This document shows positions 35,005 through 43,272 of a stretch of 64,000 nt of DNA, piece after piece. The first letter of the stretch is position 1. Every line of letters begins with the position of its first letter. The position numbers and the translations under genes were made by a program. The notes below the pieces were generated by a model. It was not told the DNA's origin. It saw only the letters and a list, made by a program, of their open reading frames with translations, and searched no databases. Origin of the DNA: UBA11957 sp963603285 (GTDB lineage Bacteria; Bacillota; Clostridia; Lachnospirales; Lachnospiraceae); contig CAVCMG010000012.1 in assembly GCA_963603285.1 (NCBI GenBank), positions 1 to 64,000 of the forward strand. The letters are read 5' to 3'.

Positions 35005-35522
35005 ATGTGCACTCCAATAAAAACTCTGACAAAAAAAGAATGGGCACTGTGGCTTGGCTCACTGGCTGCTGTGATTATTTCAAATATCATAACCGGAAAA
35101 ATTGATCTGCTAACTTTAATTGCTACCTGCATCGGAGTTACGGCATTGATTTTTGCAGCCAAAGGCAATGTCCGGTCACAGATTTTAATGACTATATTTT
35201 GCATTTTATATGCAGTCATTTCATGGCGTTCTCACAACCCTGATATTTTATTTCATTCTTCGTGCATTAAACACACCGAATATTGTATTTAGTACAATAT
35301 CTATTACCACCAGTTTTCTTGCATCAGCATTGACACTCCTGCGTTCTTCGTACTATGCACTGGGATATGCGTCAAATGATATTGTTTTAATTGTTTTATG
35401 GATATTGGCTTCCTTCAAAAGTCCGGTGTACTTGCTAGTAGCGTTTAATTTTATGATTTTTTCATCAATGATTTATATGGATTTATTAGTTGAAAAAAAG
35501 AGAATCTATGGCAGCCTCATAA
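35005..35522 (+). pseudogene. pnuC: broken PnuC-type vitamin transporter
   Basis: The first part (MCTPIKTLTKKEWALWLGS to CILYAVISWR) is the PnuC N-terminus with TM1-3. The last part, in another frame, carries LIFYFILRALNTPN, TTSFLASALTLLRSSYYALGYASNDIVLIVLW, the PnuC C-terminal signature. About 70 residues between them are deleted near 35228. A second frameshift near 35500 separates the last codons (YGFISW-KKRESMAAS, ending TAA at 35520). Intact relatives take up nicotinamide riboside, thiamine or riboflavin. It has SD GAGG but cannot make a working transporter. Confidence 0.8.
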
Positions 35523-35688
35523 ACATATTTCAGAGTTCAAGTGAATCTTCCACATCTGCAAATATATATAATATCTGGTGGTTTTATTATAATATTTGGA
35601 TATAATTTGATAATTATATAAATAAAACTACGATATAATCATAGTACAGGGATACAGATAAAATTGGTGAGCGTCTTGGAGGCAGGAT

Positions 35689-35796
35689 ATGTATTTTGAA
35701 TATGGAGAAAATGAAATTTTATATCTTAAAAGCAAGGATAAAAAGAAAAAGCACTGCGATATTTCTGAAAAATGTAATATCACAGTGCTTTTGTAA
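35689..35796 (+). pseudogene. N-terminal stub of a DNA-3-methyladenine glycosylase-like gene
   Basis: This 35-codon frame has a good SD (TTGGAGG). It starts MYFEYGENEILYLKSKDKK, which resembles the N-terminus of clostridial DNA-3-methyladenine glycosylase 2 proteins (about 210 residues). After KDKKKK it runs into a terminator hairpin and stops. It is a stub left by deletion; translation is possible but it would have no activity. Confidence 0.55.
35747..35793 (+). terminator. terminator fused to the glycosylase stub
   Basis: AAAGCACTG-GATATT pairs with AATATC-CAGTGCTTT around an AT-rich loop and ends in TTTTG. Confidence 0.7.
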
Positions 35797-35993
35797 TAAA
35801 AGTATCTAAAAACAAAATGTTTGAAAAAATAGTCTTGACAGAGCATGTTACATTTGTTATATTAACATCACATATCTGGGAAAGTTCCGGACCATTCGGT
35901 CAGTCTGATTACCCATATGAGAGAATTGAATATCAGTGGTGAAAACAGTAGAGAGAGCTGTACTGCACTACGTGAGAATGCGGAAAAGTACAT
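35797..35993. other. AT-rich spacer without a clear gene
   Basis: I see no SD-led gene here. A TTGACA near 35833 could be a promoter for the JAB gene. A short frame from 35917 (MRELNISGENSRESC) overlaps the JAB start in another frame and may be residual upstream coding sequence. Confidence 0.4.
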
Positions 35994-36608
35994 ATGGAAA
36001 AGAGCGAAACAGAATTTCAGCGTACAGGACGTAATAAATCAACACAAATCAACACCGCATATATCAATGGTGGCGCATACAGGAAAAAGTTTGATTTAAT
36101 ATCTGATGCAAAAGGATTAAATCGTTTGCTGTATTATCTTGCAAAGAAAATGTTAGTCCACAGAACAGGAACCGAATATGAGGATATGTATTGGATCGAT
36201 CTTGACAGGATAGCGATAGTTGCAGAAGAACTAAATACGGGGGCCGCTAAACGAATCATGTATTCCGATAAAACTAGAAAAATTGTTGAAGAATATAAGA
36301 ACATACCGGAAAAAAGACTGGTAACAATACATACCCATCCAAGTAGCTTTCCGCCGAGTATACCGGATTTCAATGCAAATTTTGAAAATGGATATAATAT
36401 GGGAGTGGTGATCTGTCATGATGGTAAAGTGTTTCTTTATTCTGTAGACGAAAAACTTAATGAGAAATACTACAACTTGTTGGTTGCGAAGAAATTAAAG
36501 CAAGGATATAATGATTACGAAGCAAGAGTCCTTACACTTTATGAGCTACAGGAAAAGTTTAAAATTATGATTAAGGAGGTAGCAGATTATGATGATAATG
36601 GAAAATGA
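35994..36608 (+). CDS. JAB/MPN-like metalloprotease-fold protein (phage or ICE type)
   Basis: This 204-residue protein carries AYINGGAYRKKFD, YEDMYWIDLD, then the JAMM-like core VTIHTHPSSFPPSIPDF (HxHP and SxxD, zinc ligands) and MGVVICHDGKVFLYS. JAMM-fold proteins cleave isopeptide bonds or process proteins. This subgroup occurs in clostridial prophage and mobile-element genes, often as a C-terminal domain of a larger protein. The start has no convincing SD, so it may be a C-terminal fragment. It overlaps the next small gene by 20 bp. Composition is AT-rich compared with flanking housekeeping genes. Confidence 0.65.
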   Translation: MEKSETEFQRTGRNKSTQINTAYINGGAYRKKFDLISDAKGLNRLLYYLAKKMLVHRTGTEYEDMYWIDLDRIAIVAEELNTGAAKRIMYSDKTRKIVEEYKNIPEKRLVTIHTHPSSFPPSIPDFNANFENGYNMGVVICHDGKVFLYSVDEKLNEKYYNLLVAKKLKQGYNDYEARVLTLYELQEKFKIMIKEVADYDDNGK

Positions 36609-36765
36609 TGAGTTTAAAATCCCCGAGCAGTATCAGAAGATGTCTGTTGCCCAGTTAGAGCAGGAGGCAGAAAGGCTTTTTGCGCAGATAAAGAAAGAGC
36701 CGCGTAATATTCAGTGTAAGAAACAAGCTCCGCAGGGGCAGAAAGAAGTAATATTTTTTACGTAA
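36589..36765 (+). CDS. small uncharacterised acidic/polar protein, partner of the JAB gene
   Basis: 58 residues starting MMIMENDEFKIPEQYQK, mainly helical (VAQLEQEAERLFAQIKK), with a basic tail. It has a strong SD (AAGGAGG, 9 nt before the ATG) inside the 3' end of the JAB gene, so the two are translationally coupled. It resembles short proteins found beside JAB genes in prophages, but I cannot name the family. Confidence 0.65.
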   Translation: MMIMENDEFKIPEQYQKMSVAQLEQEAERLFAQIKKEPRNIQCKKQAPQGQKEVIFFT

Positions 36766-36829
36766 AATGTGCGTTTGAACTGTCAAAATATACTGCAATA
36801 AGTAAGATAAGAAAACAAGGAGATTACAT

Positions 36830-37984
36830 ATGCATACAGACGAGAAAAAGTGTCCCTACGCCACCAGATGCGGCGGCTGCCAGCTTCAGGGCATCCCTTA
36901 CGGGCAGCAGCTTGAGGACAAGCAGAAAAGGGCAGAGGAGCTGATCGGCTCCTATTGCCGTGTATTTCCAATCACAGGCATGGAAGAGCCGTACCATTAC
37001 CGTAACAAGGTACATGCCGTCCTTGGCCACCGCAAGGGTCAGGTGATCTCCGGCATCTACGCTGAGGGCTCCCACAATGTTGTTCCGGTAGATGTCTGTC
37101 AGATCGAGGATCAGAAAGCCGATACGATCATCCAGACGATCCGGGAGCTGTTGCAGTCCTTTAAGATGAAGATCTACGATGAGGACAATGGCTTCGGCCT
37201 GTTCCGCCACATCCTGATCCGTGTGGGCAAAACCTCCGGCCAGATCATGGTTGTCCTTGTCATGGCCACGCCGATCTTTCCGTCAAAGAATAACTTTATC
37301 AAGGCGCTCCGGCAGAAGCATCCGGAGATCACAACGATCGTCCAGAATATCAACGATCAGGACACCAGCATGGTGCTGGGCGAGCGCGAAAAGGTGCTGT
37401 ACGGCAAGGGCTACATCACGGATACGCTCTGCGGAAAAACATTCAGAATTTCCTCCCGTTCCTTCTACCAGATCAATCCGGTACAGACCGAAAAGCTGTA
37501 CCAGAAGGCGATCCATCTGGCCGGTCTTACCGGTAAGGAGCGGATTGTGGATGCCTACTGCGGTATCGGCACGATCGGCCTGATCGCAGCGGACAGGGTA
37601 AAGGAAGTGATCGGTATCGAGCTGAATGAGGATGCGATACGTGACGCGATCCGCAATGCCCACGCAAACAAGATCACCAATGCCCAGTTTTACTGTGAGG
37701 ATGCCGGTAAATTTATGGAAGAGATGGCCGAAAGCGGTGAGACGGCGGATGTTGTCTTTATGGATCCGCCCAGAAGCGGCAGTGACGAGAGGTTTTTATC
37801 TTCCGTTGTGAAGCTGTCGCCGAAGCAGATCGTCTATATTTCCTGCAATCCGGAGACGATGGCCAGAGATCTGGCTTATCTTACGGGGCATGGCTACCGG
37901 GCAATCACGGCATGGCCGTTTGATATGTTCCCACACACCAGCCATACCGAAGTAGTGGCCTGCCTGAAAAGAGTGCAGGCATAA
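36830..37984 (+). CDS. rlmD: 23S rRNA (uracil-5)-methyltransferase, RlmD/RumA family
   Basis: This 384-residue SAM enzyme methylates C5 of a uridine in 23S rRNA. The N-terminal [4Fe-4S] site CPYATRCGGCQLQ (Cys-x5-Cys-x2-Cys) sits at the very start; the last ligand lies further on. The N-terminal TRAM domain of longer family members is missing. The Rossmann part has FYQINPVQTEKLY, VDAYCGIGTIGL, FMDPPRSG and the catalytic ISCNPETMARDL. SD AAGGAG precedes the ATG. In Firmicutes one such enzyme often modifies two positions (RlmCD); which it is here is not resolvable. Confidence 0.9.
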   Translation: MHTDEKKCPYATRCGGCQLQGIPYGQQLEDKQKRAEELIGSYCRVFPITGMEEPYHYRNKVHAVLGHRKGQVISGIYAEGSHNVVPVDVCQIEDQKADTIIQTIRELLQSFKMKIYDEDNGFGLFRHILIRVGKTSGQIMVVLVMATPIFPSKNNFIKALRQKHPEITTIVQNINDQDTSMVLGEREKVLYGKGYITDTLCGKTFRISSRSFYQINPVQTEKLYQKAIHLAGLTGKERIVDAYCGIGTIGLIAADRVKEVIGIELNEDAIRDAIRNAHANKITNAQFYCEDAGKFMEEMAESGETADVVFMDPPRSGSDERFLSSVVKLSPKQIVYISCNPETMARDLAYLTGHGYRAITAWPFDMFPHTSHTEVVACLKRVQA

Positions 37985-37988
37985 AAGC

Positions 37989-38033
37989 AAAGGCTGCATG
38001 GCCGGGAGTTATCCCATGTCATGCAGCCTTTTT
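37989..38033 (+). terminator. intrinsic terminator of rlmD
   Basis: AAAGGCTGCATG and CATGCAGCCTTT form a 12-bp stem, followed by TTT. Confidence 0.85.
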
Positions 38034-38148
38034 GAACGGATGCAAATGCATACAAAAAAACAGTGAAAATGGTAAAAAACAGGGAAATCCTACCCGTTTG
38101 GCTAGTATGCAAACCCTAAAACAGATGGTAAAATGCTAATAAACAGAT

Positions 38149-38342
38149 GATCCGGTGCTCAGCCGGACGATGAAGGAGATCCTGCAGCTGATGGCGCAGG
38201 GACTGACCAAGGACCGTATCGCTGAGACGCTGCATATGTCCACCGCAATGTCAAGTACTATACACAGCAGCTCTACCGTCGTCTGGAGGTTTCCAGTAAG
38301 GCAGAGGCCGTGCGGGAAGCAGGAAGAAGGGGATGTCTATGA
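38149..38342 (+). pseudogene. LuxR-type HTH remnant
   Basis: DPVLSRTMKEILQLMAQG and RIAETLHMSTA in one frame continue in the next as NVKYYTQQLYRRLEVSSKAE and AVREAGRRGCL, then TGA at 38340. Together they make a complete LuxR C-terminal HTH with one missing base near 38247. The N-terminal domain is absent. The stop overlaps the start of the next gene. Confidence 0.8.
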
Positions 38343-38833
38343 GACATACGAAAGAAAACTTGCCCGGCAGCCGTCGTTGGTGGTATTATACATACATAGT
38401 GTTTGCAAGCCTGCTTTTTCTTCTGGGAATGCCGGCGCGGGTGTCGGCATCTGCGACGGGGGCAAAAAGCCATGTTGCTCTTGTGATCGATGATCAGGAG
38501 CCGTCCTCAGCTTCTTCTAAAGCCCGGACAGACCAGCAGGCAGAGGAAAATGCCGAACAGGCATCCGGTACACAGGAAGCGCAGACGGAGTCCATAACGA
38601 CAAGCCGTATGCTGCAACATGTGTTTGTTGTGGTATTTGGCGGTGTTCTGTGTGTAAGCCTTGGTATTGGTGTACTGATCTATCATATACGTCGGGACAA
38701 GGTCGATGACGCTTATGTGGCAAATATCCGGCGATGCTACGGCGAATTGTCCATTTACGAAGAACCGCGGGAGTGTAACGAGAGGGAGAACTATGGAGGA
38801 AGAACTGTTTTTATCCGGGAAAAACAGGCTTGA
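38339..38833 (+). CDS. membrane protein with signal peptide, upstream of the GGDEF-EAL gene
   Basis: This 164-residue protein has a signal sequence (YYTYIVFASLLFLLGMPARVSA), then a Ser/Ala/Glu/Gln-rich low-complexity extracellular stretch. One transmembrane segment (VFVVVFGGVLCVSLGIGVLIY) and a cytosolic tail of about 45 residues follow. No known domain. The ATG at 38339 is about 6 nt after AAGGGG; its first base overlaps the stop of the LuxR remnant. Its 3' end overlaps the start of the next gene by 41 bp, so the two are translationally coupled. A sensory partner for the c-di-GMP enzyme is inferred. Confidence 0.65.
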   Translation: MRHTKENLPGSRRWWYYTYIVFASLLFLLGMPARVSASATGAKSHVALVIDDQEPSSASSKARTDQQAEENAEQASGTQEAQTESITTSRMLQHVFVVVFGGVLCVSLGIGVLIYHIRRDKVDDAYVANIRRCYGELSIYEEPRECNERENYGGRTVFIREKQA

Positions 38834-41543
38834 AGGTCTGGAAATACTGATGCGTCACAGCAAAATGTACATGTTTACATACTGTAATGTTACAGATACG
38901 ATAGAGGTCTATGACGCCAGACTGCAAAAGATTGAAACGATTGCTGGCGTATTATACGATACAGTCAGAAAAAACATGGTGCATCCGGAGGATTACTGGA
39001 AGCTGCAGGAGTTTCTGGAAGGCCGTCTGCAGGGACCGATCGAGATCCGTATTCAGAAAAAGACCGGTGCAGAATATCAGAAGCTTTCCATGGATGCGCT
39101 TGGGTTCCATGAGGATGGACTTCGGATCGGTTCGATAAAAAATGTAACGCAGGAGCGCAAAAGAGAGGAGATCTGGCAGGATCAGGCGCAGCGGGATTCC
39201 CTCACGGGTCTTTACAATAACCAGACCGGCAAGATCCTGATCAGTGAATATCTGGAAAAAAAGTCACCGTATGCCTCCTGCGGTATGATGGTGATCGATG
39301 TTGATTATTTTAAGAATATCAATGATAATTACGGCCACCTTTTCGGGGATGAAGTGCTGACGAAGTTTGCGGCATTTTTACGCACCTTTTTTGCGGAGAA
39401 GGATATCTTTGTCCGGGCCGGCGGTGATGAATTTGTCGTGCTGTTAAAGGAGATCAGCCACCAGAGCCTGCTGAAAAAGTCCATGCAGTTTGTCCACATG
39501 GTACGAAAAATCCAGTTTTCACAGCAGAGTGTGTCTATCAGCTGCAGTGTGGGCGTCTGTTTCCTGCCGGAAAATGTGGCCGGTTATACCTACGAGCAGC
39601 TGTTTGAAAACGCGGACTGGGCGCTGTATCAGGCAAAGATCAACGGCAGGAACCGGTATGTATTCTGTGACAATCTGAAGCGCTTTGAGTTGGAGGCCCA
39701 GAGTACGGAGGCGGAGAGTACAATCGACACCCGCTATCTCAGAAATGATGTTGTAGCGACGGCTTTCGAGATCTTTGAGAAGCAGAACAGCTTTGATACG
39801 GCACTGGAACAGCTGATGCAGGTCATCGGTATCCGTTTCCAGCTGGACCGTATTACCGTTGTCCAGACCGATATCCAGAAACAGAGCGTAGGCAGTCAGT
39901 ACCAGTGGCTGCGAAAAAATCTGGAAGACCAGCCGGTGCTGGAAAGTCCCTCCGGTTTTCAGAAAGAAGATTTCCAGACGCTGTTTCGCAGTTATGACGA
40001 ATACGGAACGACTGTCTTACAGTATGACAATATGGGTATGTATTCCCCGGCGGGAAAACAGCTTCTGATGCAGGGCGGCGCAAAGACTGTGCTGTATGCC
40101 GCCATGTACTGCGAAGGTAAATATATGGGAGCAATCTCCTATGTAGTCTGCACCAGCAAGCGATACTGGTCAAAGCAGGACAGAAAACAGCTGGGTGAGC
40201 TGACCAAGATCGTTTCCGCCCATATGGCGAAACGGCAGGCCATCAACGCCGGTGGCGGCGCCAGATTTATGTCGCTGGATCTGGATGCCCTGACCGGTCT
40301 GCTGACCTATGCCAGATTCCGGGAAGAGGCAGAGCGCATTATTGTCAGTGGTACTGGGGGCGACTATCTGATGATGTATACCGACTTCTGTGGTTTTAAA
40401 TATTTTAATCAGAAATATGGTTATGCAGCAGGAGATATCCTCTTAAAGGAATTTGCCAATTATATCATGGAACGTATGCCGGATGGTGCGGAAGGGTATT
40501 TTGCCCGGATCGCGGCAGATCAGTTTCTACTTTTTATGCCGTATAAAGAGACAGAGAAGATCAGCGCGGTCGTTGCAGAGATCAATCAGAAATTTCAGCG
40601 CCGTATAGAAGTACGTTTCCCAGGAGCCGGTATCAAGGTGCGCACCGGTATCTACAGGATCAGCGAGAGCTGCGTAGGGGCTTCCATGGCTGTGGATGCT
40701 GCCAACTACGCCAGAAAGCAGGTACAGGAAAACAGCGAACAGACCGTAGTATTTTATAATGAAAAGATCCGGCAGCAGCAGGAACAGGAAAATGAGATTA
40801 TCGGCAACATGGATAACGCCATGCAAAAAGGCGAATTCCGCGTTTTTTATCAGCCGAAGGTTTCGCTGACGGACTATCATATCGTCGGTGCAGAAGCACT
40901 GATCCGCTGGATCCGTCCGGATGGCACCGTCCTGACCCCGGCGGCATTCGTTCCATTGTACGAGAAGAATGGCCATATCGTAGAGCTGGATTATTATGTG
41001 CTGGAAAAGACTGCCCAGATGCTGCAGCATTTGCAGAAAAAAGGCGTATCTATCGTGCCGGTATCAGTAAATATTTCTGCCCTGCACGCCGCAGACGATA
41101 CAACAGTTGACAAATATCTGGCCATTCTGCAGAAATACGATCTCTCTCCAACTCTGTTTCAGGTAGAGATCACCGAATCTGCCACTGTATTCAATTACCG
41201 CAATGTCCGCCAGATGTTTGCCCGTTTCCGTCAGGCCGGTTTCACCACCGCCCTCGACGACTTCGGCGTCGGCTTCTCCATCATGAACCTGATCGCCGAT
41301 ATCCCCCTGGATGTCATCAAGCTGGACCGCATCTTCATCGACAAATGCGAGCACAGCCAGAGAGGAGACTTCTTCCTCCACCAGATCATCCACCTGCTCA
41401 AAGGCCTCGGCTTCACCGTCCTCTGCGAAGGCGTAGAACGCAAAGACCAGGCCGAACTCCTCGGCCAGGCCGGCTGTGACCTCATGCAGGGCAACCTGTT
41501 CTCCGCCCCCGTCCCCGGCGAGGACTTCGCGGAGCTATTATAA
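38793..41543 (+). CDS. PAS-GGDEF-GAF-like-degenerate GGDEF-EAL c-di-GMP enzyme
   Basis: This 916-residue soluble protein has five parts in order. A PAS-like sensor (about 15-120). An intact diguanylate cyclase domain (AGGDEF at about 208) without the RxxD inhibitory site; the position reads AEKD. A GAF-like region (about 315-480). A second, degenerate GGDEF (IAADQF near 572) that still has DALTGLL. A C-terminal EAL phosphodiesterase from about 675: EALIRW, PVSVNIS, VEITES, ALDDFGVGFS, VIKLDRIF, CEGVERK and MQGNLFSAP, with all metal and catalytic acids present. The ATG at 38793 follows GAGAGGGAG. It can both make and break c-di-GMP; the EAL side looks fully armed. It ends beside a giant palindrome. 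Confidence 0.9.
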   Translation: MEEELFLSGKNRLEGLEILMRHSKMYMFTYCNVTDTIEVYDARLQKIETIAGVLYDTVRKNMVHPEDYWKLQEFLEGRLQGPIEIRIQKKTGAEYQKLSMDALGFHEDGLRIGSIKNVTQERKREEIWQDQAQRDSLTGLYNNQTGKILISEYLEKKSPYASCGMMVIDVDYFKNINDNYGHLFGDEVLTKFAAFLRTFFAEKDIFVRAGGDEFVVLLKEISHQSLLKKSMQFVHMVRKIQFSQQSVSISCSVGVCFLPENVAGYTYEQLFENADWALYQAKINGRNRYVFCDNLKRFELEAQSTEAESTIDTRYLRNDVVATAFEIFEKQNSFDTALEQLMQVIGIRFQLDRITVVQTDIQKQSVGSQYQWLRKNLEDQPVLESPSGFQKEDFQTLFRSYDEYGTTVLQYDNMGMYSPAGKQLLMQGGAKTVLYAAMYCEGKYMGAISYVVCTSKRYWSKQDRKQLGELTKIVSAHMAKRQAINAGGGARFMSLDLDALTGLLTYARFREEAERIIVSGTGGDYLMMYTDFCGFKYFNQKYGYAAGDILLKEFANYIMERMPDGAEGYFARIAADQFLLFMPYKETEKISAVVAEINQKFQRRIEVRFPGAGIKVRTGIYRISESCVGASMAVDAANYARKQVQENSEQTVVFYNEKIRQQQEQENEIIGNMDNAMQKGEFRVFYQPKVSLTDYHIVGAEALIRWIRPDGTVLTPAAFVPLYEKNGHIVELDYYVLEKTAQMLQHLQKKGVSIVPVSVNISALHAADDTTVDKYLAILQKYDLSPTLFQVEITESATVFNYRNVRQMFARFRQAGFTTALDDFGVGFSIMNLIADIPLDVIKLDRIFIDKCEHSQRGDFFLHQIIHLLKGLGFTVLCEGVERKDQAELLGQAGCDLMQGNLFSAPVPGEDFAELL

Positions 41544-41615
41544 AGTCTGGACAGGATAGAATATGCACAGCAGGCAGTTAAGGGTTAGCTGTGTATGCAT
41601 CAATAACATAACTTG

Positions 41616-41832
41616 AAGAAAAAGGGAGATAGCTGCGTCGGGGGTAGTGGTTCTCTTCTCAAACGATTCAAAGTGCGTTTTTAGCTTCGACAAGATCCAG
41701 TGCCTACGTAATCTTACGCGCGAGCCCGCTCTAGCGAGCGCGTTAGATGCAGTTGGCACTTAGCTTGGCGAAGCGTTGCACTTGTTTGAGAAGAGAACCA
41801 CTACCCCCGACGCAGCTATCTCCTTTTTTCTT
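41616..41832. repeat. 217-bp giant palindrome between convergent genes
   Basis: The outer arms are perfect over about 40 bp (from GGAGATAGCTGCG to TTCTCTTCTCAAAC) and extend outward through AAGAAAAA with one mismatch. The inner arms are imperfect but pair almost throughout, meeting at GAGC-CC-GCTC near 41724. T-runs follow on each strand (T6 and T5), so it could act as a bidirectional terminator for the EAL gene and the BASS gene. Size and GC-rich core exceed ordinary terminators, so a MITE-like origin is possible. Confidence 0.85.
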
Positions 41833-41846
41833 AACACAACCTACAT

Positions 41847-42791
41847 TTATTTATTATTAGAAGCTGACCGCGCATAAATATTCGCCAGCACAGCCCCCGA
41901 AACATTATGCCATACACTGAACACAGCCCCCGGAATCGTAGCCAGTGGATACTGTGCAAAATGCGTAGCCGCCAGAGACGTAGCCAGCCCAGAATTCTGC
42001 ATACCAACCTCGATCGAAATCGCACGGCACTTCGTAGAATCCAGCTTCAAAACCTTACCGATACAGTAGCCCAGCGTATATCCCAGCACATTATGCAGAA
42101 TAACAACAGCCAGGATCAGAAGACCAGAAGTCATGATCTTCGCAGAGTTTGCAGAAACAACAGCAGCCACGATCGCCACGATCGCCGTAGTAGAGATCAG
42201 CGGCAGCACCTCCACAGCCTTCTCCGTAAATTTGGAGAAAAAATGATTCACAATAAATCCAAGAACAATCGGAACAATCACAACCTTTACGATCGAAAGG
42301 AACATGCTCAACATATTGACACTGACCTTCTCACCCGCATACAGATACGTCAGAAACGGTGTCAGAAACGGCGCCAGCACCGTAGAAACAGCCGTCATAC
42401 CAACAGACAGCGCCACATCACCCTTGGACAGATACGTCATAACATTCGAAGATGTACCGCCCGGGCAGGTACCCACAAGGATAACACCAATAGCCAGTTC
42501 CGGCGGCAGCTGGAACACCTTTGTCAGTCCGAAGGCCAGAAGTGGCATAACTGTAAACTGTGAAACACAGCCGATCACAACATCCTTAGGACGGCTGAAA
42601 ACAACCTTGAAATCATGCGGCTTTAACGTAAGTCCCATACCAAACATAACGATGCCAAGCAGCGTATTGACATAGCTCGTCTTGATAAAGCTGACCGTAT
42701 TCGGTGCAAATAAAGCAAGCGCAGCCATGGCGATAACGATAACAGCCATGTACTTGCTGACAAAATTCGTGATCTTCTTTAAAACTTCCAT
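41847..42791 (-). CDS. bile acid:sodium symporter (BASS) family transporter
   Basis: This 314-residue protein has about ten TM helices and BASS signatures: MFGMGLTLKPHDFK, then GVILVGTCPGGTSSNVMTYLSKGDVALSV, the crossover region with Na+-site residues, and later EVGMQNSGLATSLA. BASS members take up bile acids, pantoate, pyruvate or other oxo acids with sodium. The start at MEVLKK has AAAGGAG upstream. It lies downstream of a T-box leader whose specifier reads as Ile, suggesting a branched-chain oxo acid or amino acid precursor as substrate (inference). The giant palindrome lies after its stop. Confidence 0.88.
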   Translation of the reverse strand: MEVLKKITNFVSKYMAVIVIAMAALALFAPNTVSFIKTSYVNTLLGIVMFGMGLTLKPHDFKVVFSRPKDVVIGCVSQFTVMPLLAFGLTKVFQLPPELAIGVILVGTCPGGTSSNVMTYLSKGDVALSVGMTAVSTVLAPFLTPFLTYLYAGEKVSVNMLSMFLSIVKVVIVPIVLGFIVNHFFSKFTEKAVEVLPLISTTAIVAIVAAVVSANSAKIMTSGLLILAVVILHNVLGYTLGYCIGKVLKLDSTKCRAISIEVGMQNSGLATSLAATHFAQYPLATIPGAVFSVWHNVSGAVLANIYARSASNNK

Positions 42792-42946
42792 TTCTTTCTT
42801 CTCCTTTGAGTTGTCTGGGAAAACCAGTAATCTAACCATCCAGTGCTTCGTAAATCATTTTCCCTCTGTCCGCAAAAGGCTCGGATCAGGCAGCGCGACA
42901 GCCTGCAGAATCTGTCGTAAACGCCCGGCCTCTCTGTTAAGAGAAA
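42792..42946 (-). other. spacer between T-box and BASS gene with a residual reading frame
   Basis: On the minus strand, SLNREAGRLRQILQAVALPD then PSLLRTEGK and a TGA form an open stretch of 29 codons without a start. It looks like the 3' end of a former gene that once stood between T-box and transporter. I do not recognise the family. Confidence 0.4.
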
Positions 42947-42991
42947 TAATAAAAGAAACCTCCACTGGAGCTTTCTTTTATATGCTAAGGC
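42947..42991 (-). repeat. terminator-associated palindromic repeat, copy 6
   Basis: On the minus strand: CCTTAGCATATAAAAGAAAG, then CTCC-AGT-GGAG and GTTTCTTTTATT, nearly identical to copy 4. It directly follows the T7 of the T-box terminator. Confidence 0.85.
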
Positions 42992-43266
42992 AAAAAAAGC
43001 CTCTGTCTCCATACAAGAGACAAAGGCCAAACCTCTGCGGTACCACTCTTCTTGCTGTAAAAAATACAGCCACTCACATCCACATCTGACAATGGGAAAC
43101 AGGATAACGACTGTTACTCGTCCGGACTTACGCGGTAAATCTTTCAGTCCGAAAGCTCAGAGGTGATTTTCACTGAAGATTCAACACTGCCTCTCACCAA
43201 AAGCGGCAGCTCTCTGTGGAATCCCCTTCAGGTACTCTTCCTCGTCATTGCGAAACATCTGAAGTT
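42992..43266 (-). promoter_or_regulatory. T-box riboswitch, specifier read as AUC (Ile)
   Basis: The minus strand contains the T-box core GAGTGGTACCGCAGAGG (43032-43048). Upstream are stem I landmarks in order: AGGAAGAGTA, ACAGAGAGC, GGTGAGAGGCAG and CTGAGC. A rho-independent terminator lies at 42992-43027 (CCTTTGTCTC and GAGACAGAGG, then T7). Stem I can be folded as GAGG/CCTC, CTGAA/TTCAG, GATTC/GAATC and CTGCC/GGCAG. The specifier loop is then TGAAA-ATC-A, which gives Ile. Uncharged tRNA-Ile should prevent termination and switch on the downstream transporter. Class is certain; the specifier is read by hand. Confidence 0.9.
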
Positions 43267-43272
43267 GCCTGT

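Noticed and set aside
41700..41765. Integron attC-like site (GTTAGATGC inside the palindrome)
   Set aside because: The paired core sequences and spacing of attC are absent, there is no integrase or cassette array, and the palindrome extends far beyond attC size.
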